From NCBI GenBank assembly GCA_003170375.1, contig PMZN01000068.1:6598-13222 (forward strand): a stretch of 6,625 nucleotides of DNA, read 5' to 3'. Below, in pieces: positions 1 through 6,625 of this stretch. Source of the stretch: Acidimicrobiaceae bacterium (GTDB lineage: Bacteria > Actinomycetota > Acidimicrobiia > Acidimicrobiales > Bog-793). A program made the position numbers and the translations under genes. Under the pieces are notes generated by a model that was not told where the DNA came from, made no database searches, and saw only the letters and a list, made by a program, of their open reading frames with translations. How positions within the stretch are numbered: position 1 is the stretch's first letter; the number at the start of each line of letters is the position of its first letter.

Positions 1-509
1 GGTAGTCGGGCGAGCAGCGCTCCGGGGAGCAGGATCTTGGAGCGGCGCACCCCGGACCCGATGAGAACGACATCGGTCTCGACAACCCTACGGTCGACGA
101 GCACGGGCCAGATGGACGGAAGGCCGATGGGCGTGATCCCGCCATATTCCATGTCGGTCAGCTCCGTGGCGCGGGCCATCGGGAGAAACGACGCCTTGCG
201 TACGTCGAGGAGCCGCTTGACGACCTTGTTGATGTCGGCGCGGGTGGTGGCGAGCACGACGCAGGCCGCCAACCGCTCGATCCCCTCGCGCTTGCCGCCG
301 ACGACGACGCAGTTGGCGAGCGAGTCGGGCTCAACTCCGAACTCCTGCTGTGTCGTGACCGTGTCGGAGAGGGCCGGATCGATCTCGACCACCCCGACAT
401 CGTCGAGCAAGCCCGCCGCAGCCAGTGCCCTCAGGGTCGGCTCGGCCAACAGATCGGGCCGGCCCGATGCCGGGACGCTCGAGAGGCTGCCGAGCTTGAA
501 CGTTCCCAT
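1..509 (-). CDS. YbaK/EbsC-family aminoacyl-tRNA deacylase-like protein (3' end beyond window)
   Basis: Reading the minus strand from 509 gives an open frame of 169 codons that is still open at base 1, so only the extreme C-terminus is missing; family members are about 160-180 residues. The fold is recognisable by the block around residues 120-131 (MEYGGITPIGLP) and the following PVLVD strand and GSGVRRSK segment, typical of the YbaK/EbsC/ProX editing domain, which hydrolyses mischarged tRNA such as Cys- or Ala-tRNAPro in the cytoplasm. The position where YbaK proteins carry a conserved catalytic lysine appears to be Asn here (LANCVVV, Asn66), so substrate and activity are uncertain. I chose ATG 509 because AGGA lies 8 bases upstream; an in-frame ATG at 518 would add three residues (MNE). 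The gene follows gpmA on the same strand after 67 bases and could be cotranscribed with it. Family is confident, specific function is not. Confidence 0.85.
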   Translation of the reverse strand, partial: MGTFKLGSLSSVPASGRPDLLAEPTLRALAAAGLLDDVGVVEIDPALSDTVTTQQEFGVEPDSLANCVVVGGKREGIERLAACVVLATTRADINKVVKRLLDVRKASFLPMARATELTDMEYGGITPIGLPSIWPVLVDRRVVETDVVLIGSGVRRSKILLPGALLARL

Positions 510-548
510 CTCGTTCATCCTGCCACCCGGTTCGGGCACCGCCGTCGC

Positions 549-573
549 CCGACCAGGCTGAGGCTGGGGTCGG
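549..573 (-). terminator. Possible hairpin between gpmA and the YbaK-like gene
   Basis: Just after the gpmA TAA stop, minus-strand RNA can pair bases 573-564 with 556-549: CCGACC closed by GGTCGG, then a two-base bulge and a further AG/CT pair, with a loop of about seven bases. No run of U follows, so it is not a classical intrinsic terminator. It may be a weak factor-dependent stop, an RNA end-stabiliser, or chance in GC-rich DNA. Confidence 0.2.
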
Positions 574-576
574 CAG

Positions 577-1335
577 TTACTTCGCCGTAACCGGTCCCGC
601 TTGAGCCGCGACCGCTGCCGCCGCTGCCGCGACCGCGGCGGGGTCACCAAGGTAGCGGCCCTCGACAAAGTTGAGCTGGTCGTCCAGCGTGATGATCCGC
701 GGCCACCCAGTCGGGATGTCCAGGTCGACGATGTCGTCCTCCGAGATGTGCTCGAGGAACATCGTCATGGCCCGGATGCTGTTGCCGTGGGCGACGACAA
801 AGGGCGTGATCCCCGCCAGCAGCTCCGGCCCGAGGACGTCCTCCCAGTAGGGCACCATTCGGCGCACCACGTCTGCCAGGCACTCGGCAGCAGGCAGCGC
901 GCCCGGGGGGACGTCGCGGTAGCGGGGATCGTGCACCGGGTGGCGCGGGTCGCCGAGTTCCAGAGACGGCGGCGGCGTCGCGTAGCTCCGGCGCCAGAGC
1001 TTCACCTGCTCGGGCCCGAAGGCGGTCACCGCCTCCTTCTTGTTGCCGCCCTGCAGGGCCCCGTAGTGGCGCTCGTTCAACCGCCAGTTCCGCCGTACCG
1101 GGAGAAACGAGAGGCCCATCTCGTCGAGGGCGATGTTCGCCGTGCGGACCGCCCGGGTCAGCACCGAGGTGTGAACGGTGTCGATGCGCAGCTCGGTCTC
1201 CTCGGCCAGCAGCTGCCCGGCAGAGCAGGCCTCGGCTTCGCCCTTCTCGCTCAGGTCGACATCTGTCCAGCCTGTGAAGCGGTTCTCGGCGTTCCAGGTA
1301 CTCTCGCCATGGCGCAAAACGATCATCGTGGACAT
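577..1335 (-). CDS. gpmA: 2,3-bisphosphoglycerate-dependent phosphoglycerate mutase
   Basis: A 252-residue cytoplasmic enzyme interconverting 3- and 2-phosphoglycerate in glycolysis and gluconeogenesis through a phosphohistidine intermediate. The N-terminus carries the histidine-phosphatase signature LRHGES with phospho-acceptor His9 next to Arg8. Arg61 (LTRAVRTA), Glu88 in [13 protein letters not shown], and His183 in [10 protein letters not shown] complete the active-site set, matching E. coli GpmA positions within one residue. YATPPP (118-123) and the PTG of the C-terminal IPTGWP segment (207-212) are also family landmarks. Length agrees with the roughly 250-residue dPGM family. The C-terminus ends in an alanine-rich tail (about 233-245). 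Start ATG 1335 is supported by the purine-rich sequence GGGGGAGG 13 bases upstream; Met4 would lie even further from it. The gene diverges from dnaK, and nothing in the sequence suggests a shared function with the chaperones. Confidence 0.97.
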   Translation of the reverse strand: MSTMIVLRHGESTWNAENRFTGWTDVDLSEKGEAEACSAGQLLAEETELRIDTVHTSVLTRAVRTANIALDEMGLSFLPVRRNWRLNERHYGALQGGNKKEAVTAFGPEQVKLWRRSYATPPPSLELGDPRHPVHDPRYRDVPPGALPAAECLADVVRRMVPYWEDVLGPELLAGITPFVVAHGNSIRAMTMFLEHISEDDIVDLDIPTGWPRIITLDDQLNFVEGRYLGDPAAVAAAAAAVAAQAGPVTAK

Positions 1336-1348
1336 GTCCCGAGGCTAT

Positions 1349-1356
1349 CCTCCCCC
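1349..1356 (-). promoter_or_regulatory. Shine-Dalgarno site of gpmA
   Basis: On the minus strand these bases read GGGGGAGG, a strong match to the anti-SD, 13 bases before ATG 1335. The spacing is longer than ideal but no start codon lies closer. I found no convincing -35/-10 pair for gpmA in the remaining 1357-1464 stretch, and saw no other feature there. Confidence 0.6.
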
Positions 1357-1464
1357 TCTTTCGCGACACGAATCCGGGTCGCTGCACACCGTGAAGGCCG
1401 CCCTCGACCGCTCTGACCAGCGATCTTCGCCATCGACGAGGCGTTGCGCCCGCTTAGCCGACAC

Positions 1465-1485
1465 CTTGACAATCGCACACTCAAG
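1465..1485 (+). promoter_or_regulatory. HAIR operator (HspR-binding inverted repeat) upstream of dnaK
   Basis: The sequence reads CTTGACA-N7-ACTCAAG, exactly the architecture of the HAIR consensus CTTGAGT-N7-ACTCAAG bound by HspR in Streptomyces and Mycobacterium. The right half-site is perfect; the left matches at CTTGA and departs in the last two bases. It lies 79 bases before the dnaK start and covers the -35 region, so bound HspR should block RNA polymerase. The matching repressor gene, hspR, is the fourth gene of the operon it would control, which supports the assignment. Confidence 0.9.
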
Positions 1486-1496
1486 TTTGCTATACT
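1466..1496 (+). promoter_or_regulatory. Sigma-70-type promoter of the dnaK operon
   Basis: A perfect -35 hexamer TTGACA (1466-1471) and the -10 hexamer TATACT (1491-1496) are separated by 19 bases, two more than optimal. TGC directly before the -10 makes it an extended -10, which could compensate. Transcription should start near 1502-1504, giving a leader of about 62 bases. The -35 hexamer is contained within the left half of the HAIR operator, so repression by promoter occlusion is the expected control. Confidence 0.8.
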
Positions 1497-1508
1497 TTCC
1501 CCTGTACG

Positions 1509-1543
1509 AAGGACGTGCGGGTGCCGACACGTGTCGCATCCTT
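1509..1543 (+). promoter_or_regulatory. Structured dnaK 5' leader with a perfect 12-bp palindrome
   Basis: Bases 1525-1536 read CGACACGTGTCG, a perfect palindrome with a CACGTG core. Around it, AAGGA (1509-1513) can pair with TCCTT (1539-1543) and, after a two-base bulge, TGCGG (1516-1520) with TCGCA (1534-1538, including one G-U pair), giving a stem whose loop contains most of the palindrome. The structure ends seven bases before the dnaK SD and does not cover it. It could be a second operator, an mRNA stability element, or chance. Confidence 0.35.
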
Positions 1544-1549
1544 AGAAGT

Positions 1550-1554
1550 GGAGG
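1550..1554 (+). promoter_or_regulatory. Shine-Dalgarno site of dnaK
   Basis: GGAGG ends 10 bases before ATG 1565. It fixes the dnaK start and rules out the upstream in-frame extension, which would read through the promoter and operator. Confidence 0.85.
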
Positions 1555-1564
1555 CTTTCAGAAA

Positions 1565-3432
<1,868 letters not shown>

Positions 3433-3436
<4 letters not shown>

Positions 3437-4182
3437 CCCGCAAAGCAGACGATCCGAGGTCGTCGCCGGACGCGGTCGAGACTGCGCCGGATGCTCCGGA
3501 GAACATCTCCGGTCCACTCAGCGCGGACGAGGCCGCCCCCGCCGGCGACGACCACGAGCCGGTCGAGCAACTGGACCTGCCACTCGACGCGATCCTGGAT
3601 TGGGGAACCGATCCCAACAAGGCCGAATCGGAGCTGGAAGCCCAGGCTGCCGAAGCCCTCGTGGCCGCAGAGCGCGACGAGTACCTCGAAGCTCTCCAGC
3701 GGCTGCAGGCCGACTTCGACAACTTCCGCAAGCGCTCCATGCGCCAGCAGACCGACCTCTTGGAGCACGCCACCGAAGGGCTGTGCGTGCGGCTGCTTCC
3801 CGTGCTCGATGCACTGGACCTTGCGATCGCTCATGTCCGCAGCCAGGCGGAACCGAGTGACTCGGACAAAGCCCTCGAGCAGATCGACTCGCTGCTTCGC
3901 GACATCCTCGCCCGCGAGGGCGTCGAACGGATCGACGCCGTGGGCGTGCCGTTCGACCCCACGATCCACGACGCCGTCGGCACCCTCCCGACAGAGCCGC
4001 CGCCGGCCGCAATTGCCGCACACGCACCGAGCCGGGGTGACACCGCCAAGCTCGCCAAGGCGGGCAAGCCGGCCAAGGCGGCCGCCCATAGCGACGGGCC
4101 GGCCGTCGTCCAGGTCATGCGGGCCGGGTACCGGTTGAAGTCCAAGGTCCTCAGGCCGGCGATGGTCTTCGTCGGAGGCTGA
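3433..4182 (+). CDS. grpE: Nucleotide exchange factor GrpE
   Basis: A 249-residue GrpE homologue that releases ADP from DnaK and so sets the rate of the chaperone cycle; it acts as a dimer in the cytoplasm. Residues 1-60 are acidic and probably disordered. The long helix runs from about 63 to 115 with the family signature [18 protein letters not shown] (84-101), then the helical-bundle region (115-162), and the beta domain starts at [21 protein letters not shown] (163-183) and ends [23 protein letters not shown] (225-247). Between these two halves of the beta domain is an unusually long Ala/Lys/Pro-rich insertion (about 186-223). The start is GTG 3433, which overlaps the dnaK stop as GTGA; no clear SD precedes it, so translation is probably coupled to dnaK. 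No plausible alternative start lies before the coiled coil. Eleven bases separate its stop from dnaJ. Confidence 0.96.
4045..4080 (+). repeat. Four 9-bp imperfect tandem repeats within grpE
   Basis: Four consecutive nine-base units related to GCCAAGGCG (4045-4053, 4054-4062, 4063-4071, 4072-4080) encode [12 protein letters not shown]. They form the basic core of the insertion in the GrpE beta domain, suggesting the insertion grew by in-frame repeat expansion. Confidence 0.6.
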
Positions 4183-4186
4183 GGAG
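4181..4186 (+). promoter_or_regulatory. Shine-Dalgarno site of dnaJ
   Basis: GAGGAG, which shares its first two bases with the grpE TGA stop, ends seven bases before ATG 4194, ideal spacing. Its overlap with the grpE stop favours reinitiation by ribosomes finishing grpE. Confidence 0.75.
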
Positions 4187-4193
4187 CACCGCC

Positions 4194-5312
4194 ATGGCAC
4201 CCCAGCGGGACTGGTACACGACCGACTACTACAAGACACTCGGCGTTTCCGACAAGGCGACCGACAAGGAGCTGCGCCGCTCCTATCGCAAGCTCGCGAA
4301 GGAGTTCCATCCGGATTCGCACCCGGGCTCCGAGGAGCGCTTCAAGGCGATCTCAGCGGCTTACGACGTCCTCGGCGACCCCGAGAAGCGCAAGGAGTAC
4401 GACGAGATCCGCCGTCTCGGTCCCTTGAGCAACCTCGGCGGCTTCGGCGGGTCCGGCGGCGGTGATGGCGGCAACTTCAATTTCCGGATCGATGACCTTT
4501 CGGACATCTTCGGCGGCCTTTTCGGCAGGGCGGGGCGCGCGAGCGGCGGGCGCGCCACGTCCGGCAGCGGCCCGCGGCGCGGCCACGATCTCGAGGCCGA
4601 GCTCCACCTGTCGTTCCAGGAGGCGGTCGACGGGGTCGTCACGACTGTCAACGTCGCGAGCGGGACACGGTGCTCGAACTGCAACGGTTCAGGTTCGCGT
4701 CCGGGCAAGGCCCCCGTGATGTGCCCCCGCTGCAACGGGCTCGGCGTGCTGAACGACAACCAGGGCATGTTCTCGCTGTCTTCGCCGTGCCCGGACTGCC
4801 AGGGCCGTGGGACCCGCATCGTCGATCCCTGTCCGGCCTGCAACGGCACGGGTCTCGAGCAAAGGCAACGACAGGTCAAGGTCCGGATCCCCGCCGGGGT
4901 GGAAGACGGCCAACGCATCCGCGTGAAAGGACGCGGCGCGCCGGGGGCCAACAATGGGCCGGCGGGCGATCTCTACGTCGTCGTGCACGTCGCAGCGCAC
5001 CCGCTGTTCGGGCGCAAGGGACGCAACCTCACGCTCACGGTCCCGATCACCTACCCCGAGGCGGCGCTTGGCGGTGCGATCACGGTGCCTTCGCTTACTG
5101 AGCCCGTCACCCTCAAGATCCCGCCCGGAACCCGTCAAGGCCGGACCTTCAGGGTAAAGGGCAGAGGGATCACGAGCGGGTCGTCGACCGGCGACCTCCT
5201 CGTCACCGTCGACGTCGTCGTCCCGGCTCATCTGACCGAGGACCAGCGCAATGCCGTCGAGGCGCTCGCAAAGACGCTTGACTCCTCACCTCGACACCAC
5301 CTGGGGGTGTGA
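4194..5312 (+). CDS. dnaJ: Class I (type A) DnaJ / Hsp40 co-chaperone
   Basis: A 372-residue J-protein that delivers unfolded clients to DnaK and stimulates its ATPase. The J domain (about 11-72) has the invariant HPD motif at 39-41 between helices II and III. A Gly/Phe-rich linker (about 81-112) includes the DIF segment (104-106). The zinc domain contains all four CxxCxGxG repeats, starting at Cys160 (CSNCNGSG), Cys177 (CPRCNGLG), Cys199 (CPDCQGRG) and Cys213 (CPACNGTG), so both zinc sites look intact. The C-terminal client-binding beta domains follow, with [17 protein letters not shown] (232-248) and [17 protein letters not shown] (309-325). The short N-terminal lead with Trp7 before the J domain is typical of actinobacterial DnaJ1. 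Start ATG 4194 is backed by GAGGAG. Its stop is two bases before the hspR ATG. Confidence 0.98.
   Translation: MAPQRDWYTTDYYKTLGVSDKATDKELRRSYRKLAKEFHPDSHPGSEERFKAISAAYDVLGDPEKRKEYDEIRRLGPLSNLGGFGGSGGGDGGNFNFRIDDLSDIFGGLFGRAGRASGGRATSGSGPRRGHDLEAELHLSFQEAVDGVVTTVNVASGTRCSNCNGSGSRPGKAPVMCPRCNGLGVLNDNQGMFSLSSPCPDCQGRGTRIVDPCPACNGTGLEQRQRQVKVRIPAGVEDGQRIRVKGRGAPGANNGPAGDLYVVVHVAAHPLFGRKGRNLTLTVPITYPEAALGGAITVPSLTEPVTLKIPPGTRQGRTFRVKGRGITSGSSTGDLLVTVDVVVPAHLTEDQRNAVEALAKTLDSSPRHHLGV
5303..5307 (+). promoter_or_regulatory. Shine-Dalgarno site deciding the hspR start
   Basis: GGGGG inside the last dnaJ codons lies seven bases before ATG 5315. The alternative in-frame GTG at 5309 would leave only one base of spacing, so ATG 5315 is preferred. 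Confidence 0.6.
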
Positions 5313-5314
5313 AC

Positions 5315-5722
5315 ATGGCCTACGACCCGTCGTCAGAAGGCTTCGGAGAACGCTCGACGCGCGCCGTCTACGTCATCTCGGTTGCGGCAGAGCTCGCCGG
5401 CGTCCACCCTCAGACGCTCCGGATCTACGAGCGCAAAGGTCTCTTGGACCCGGCCCGGACCGGAGGGGGCAACCGCCGTTACAGCGAGGCCGACATCGCG
5501 CACCTGCGGCGTATCCAACAGCTCACCGCTGCCGGGCTGAACCTGGAAGGCGTGCGGCGCGTGATGGCGCTCGAGATCGAGATCAGCCGCCTGCGCGCCG
5601 AGCTCGAAGTGACCCGCGAGGCTGCGCGCGAGGCGATCGAGCAGACCCACCGCCAGTACCGGCGCGATCTCGTACCGGTCTCGACCGGCTACCTGCCGGC
5701 CCGGCGAACGACCGGCAGGTAG
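5315..5722 (+). CDS. hspR: MerR-family heat-shock repressor HspR
   Basis: A 135-residue DNA-binding repressor of the MerR superfamily. The winged helix-turn-helix occupies about 18-86: [25 protein letters not shown] contains the recognition helix (about 31-41), then the wing with [14 protein letters not shown] (48-61) and LRRIQQL. A helical, probably coiled-coil region (about 86-116) should mediate dimerisation, followed by a short Arg-rich C-terminus. No MerR-type effector-binding domain is present, as expected for HspR. The protein should bind the HAIR site at 1465-1485 and autoregulate the operon; in Streptomyces this needs DnaK as co-repressor. The start is ATG 5315, two bases after the dnaJ stop. 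The TAG stop lies inside a strong RNA hairpin. It is the fourth gene of the operon, the standard actinobacterial order. Confidence 0.95.
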   Translation: MAYDPSSEGFGERSTRAVYVISVAAELAGVHPQTLRIYERKGLLDPARTGGGNRRYSEADIAHLRRIQQLTAAGLNLEGVRRVMALEIEISRLRAELEVTREAAREAIEQTHRQYRRDLVPVSTGYLPARRTTGR

Positions 5723-5725
5723 CCG
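5686..5725 (+). other. 14-bp perfect inverted repeat over the hspR stop codon
   Basis: CGGCTACCTGCCGG (5686-5699) is exactly complementary to CCGGCAGGTAGCCG (5712-5725), with a 12-base loop. Eleven of 14 pairs are G-C, so the RNA hairpin should be very stable. The right arm contains the hspR TAG stop (5720-5722). No U-run follows on either strand, so this is not a canonical intrinsic terminator; an attenuator, a Rho-assisted stop, or an mRNA-processing or 3'-end protection element between hspR and clpB is more likely. Confidence 0.8.
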
Positions 5726-5783
5726 CCGCGGCGCACCGAGCCGTGCGGGACGCACACGAGCAGATCCGAGGATCAGAAGAGAA

Positions 5784-6625
5784 ATGGCGCTTGACCCGAA
5801 CCGTTGGACCTTGAAGACCCAGGAAGCGGTACGGGAAGCGATCGCGCTCGCGAGGGACTCGCACAACGCGGAAGTCGCCCCTGACCATCTCTTGTCAGCG
5901 ACACTGTCCCAAGATGGCGGGGTTGCGATTCCCCTCCTCGACAGTCTCGGGATCGCACCGTTGTCGGTTCGCAACCGGATCGCCGAGTCGCTCGCCAAGA
6001 TCCCGAAGGCCTACGGCATCTCCGAGCCGTCGCTCAGCCGTGAGCTGTCTCAAGCCTTCGACCGGGCAGACGTCGCTCGCAAGGAGATGGGCGACGAGTA
6101 CCTCTCGGTGGAGCACCTGCTGCTCGCTCTCTCTGACCGTCTCGGGGTCAGCCGCGACGACCTTCTCCGGGCGTTGCAGACCGTCCGTGGCAGCCACCGC
6201 GTCATCTCGCAAAGCCCCGAGGAGCAGTACCAATCGCTGGAACGCTACGGCCGTGACCTGACCGACCTCGCGAGGCGCGGCAAGCTCGATCCGGTCATCG
6301 GGCGCGACGACGAGATCCGTCGCGTGATCCAGGTCCTCTCGCGGCGCACCAAGAACAACCCGGTGCTGATCGGCGAGCCCGGGGTCGGCAAGACGGCGAT
6401 CGTCGAAGGCCTTGCCACCCGCATCATCGAAGGCGACGTTCCCGAATCGCTGAAGAACAAACGGGTCATCGGCCTCGATCTCGGTTCACTGGTAGCCGGC
6501 GCCAAGTACCGCGGAGAGTTCGAGGAGCGCCTGAAGGCCGTGCTGAAGGAGATCTCGGACTCTGAAGGCGAGATAGTCACCTTCATCGACGAGCTGCACA
6601 CGATCGTCGGTGCCGGCGCCGCCGA
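5784..6625 (+). CDS. clpB: AAA+ disaggregase ClpB, N-terminal 280 residues (cut by window end)
   Basis: The first 280 residues of a protein whose family is about 860 residues long; ClpB pulls polypeptides out of aggregates in cooperation with DnaK. The N-terminal Clp repeat domain spans about 5-145 ([24 protein letters not shown] and [13 protein letters not shown] repeats). NBD1 begins with [26 protein letters not shown] (155-180), Walker A GEPGVGKT (197-204), the pore-loop segment [12 protein letters not shown] (239-250) and Walker B VTFIDE (265-270). Nothing suggests a defect in the visible part. Start ATG 5784 fits the N-terminus of homologues; the SD is modest (GAGG at 5768-5771 or AGAAGAG at 5775-5781). 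It follows hspR by 61 bases, with no HAIR site of its own visible, so it probably depends on readthrough from the dnaK promoter. The middle domain and NBD2 are beyond the window, so ClpC-type alternatives are excluded only by the N-terminal sequence. Confidence 0.95.
   Translation, partial: MALDPNRWTLKTQEAVREAIALARDSHNAEVAPDHLLSATLSQDGGVAIPLLDSLGIAPLSVRNRIAESLAKIPKAYGISEPSLSRELSQAFDRADVARKEMGDEYLSVEHLLLALSDRLGVSRDDLLRALQTVRGSHRVISQSPEEQYQSLERYGRDLTDLARRGKLDPVIGRDDEIRRVIQVLSRRTKNNPVLIGEPGVGKTAIVEGLATRIIEGDVPESLKNKRVIGLDLGSLVAGAKYRGEFEERLKAVLKEISDSEGEIVTFIDELHTIVGAGAA

Noticed and set aside
37..561. 174-codon plus-strand frame opposite the YbaK-like gene
   Set aside because: Low-complexity Ser/Thr/Arg translation with no recognisable motif; the opposite strand encodes the conserved YbaK fold.
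601..1416. 271-codon plus-strand frame opposite gpmA
   Set aside because: Arg/Val-rich composition typical of a GC-rich shadow frame; the minus-strand frame is unmistakably phosphoglycerate mutase with all catalytic residues.
1452..1484. Divergent promoter for gpmA sharing the HAIR site (minus-strand TTGAGT as -35)
   Set aside because: At 17-19 bases downstream the minus strand offers only TCGGCT/GGCTAA-like hexamers, a poor -10; heat control of gpmA cannot be claimed.
1465..1485. CIRCE/HrcA operator instead of HAIR
   Set aside because: CIRCE is TTAGCACTC-N9-GAGTGCTAA; neither arm is present, and the spacing of seven and the ACTCAAG arm fit HAIR.
1345..1539. 64-codon minus-strand frame in the gpmA-dnaK intergenic region
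   Set aside because: It spans the dnaK promoter and HAIR site, would overlap the gpmA SD, and has no recognisable product.
1178..1564. In-frame extension of the dnaK reading frame upstream of 1565
   Set aside because: It would run through the gpmA 5' region, the promoter, the HAIR operator and the SD. The family N-terminus [10 protein letters not shown] begins exactly at 1565 behind GGAGG.
5743..5774. Short inverted repeats in the hspR-clpB gap (GTGCG-GGA-CGCAC and GATCC-GA-GGATC)
   Set aside because: Five-pair stems of this kind are frequent by chance in GC-rich DNA and neither is followed by a U-tract.

Overview
The window is high-GC bacterial chromosomal DNA. Gene content and control point to an actinobacterium: a dnaK-grpE-dnaJ-hspR operon controlled by an HspR (HAIR) operator, a class I DnaJ, and an actinobacterial-type YbaK-like protein. 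The exact lineage is not resolvable from the sequence; a deep-branching group such as Acidimicrobiia is a guess from the presence of clpB directly behind hspR.

Layout. Bases 1-509 (minus strand) hold most of a YbaK/EbsC-like aminoacyl-tRNA deacylase gene that runs off the left edge. Upstream of it on the same strand is gpmA (577-1335, minus), the cofactor-dependent phosphoglycerate mutase of glycolysis. The 229 bases between gpmA and dnaK (1336-1564) are divergent regulatory DNA: an SD for gpmA, a strong sigma-70-like promoter with an HspR operator embedded in it for dnaK, and a short structured 5' leader. From 1565 to the right edge, all on the plus strand, follow dnaK (1565-3436), grpE (3433-4182), dnaJ (4194-5312), hspR (5315-5722) and the first 280 codons of clpB (5784 onward). 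The first four genes overlap or are separated by at most 11 bases. A 14-bp perfect hairpin containing the hspR stop codon separates them from clpB.

How it works together. DnaK, with DnaJ (substrate delivery, ATPase stimulation) and GrpE (nucleotide exchange), forms the main Hsp70 folding machine, and ClpB is the AAA+ disaggregase that works with it. HspR should repress the operon by binding the HAIR site over the promoter. In studied actinobacteria DnaK acts as its co-repressor, so unfolded protein that titrates DnaK relieves repression. The window therefore contains the regulator, its operator, its co-repressor and its targets.

I see no mobile element, CRISPR array, RNA gene or unknown multi-gene system. 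The points worth a second look are small-scale: the -35 box written into one half-site of the operator, the hairpin on the hspR stop codon, a basic repeat-built insertion in the GrpE beta domain, a perfect 12-bp palindrome in the dnaK leader, and an apparent loss of the usual catalytic lysine in the YbaK-like protein.
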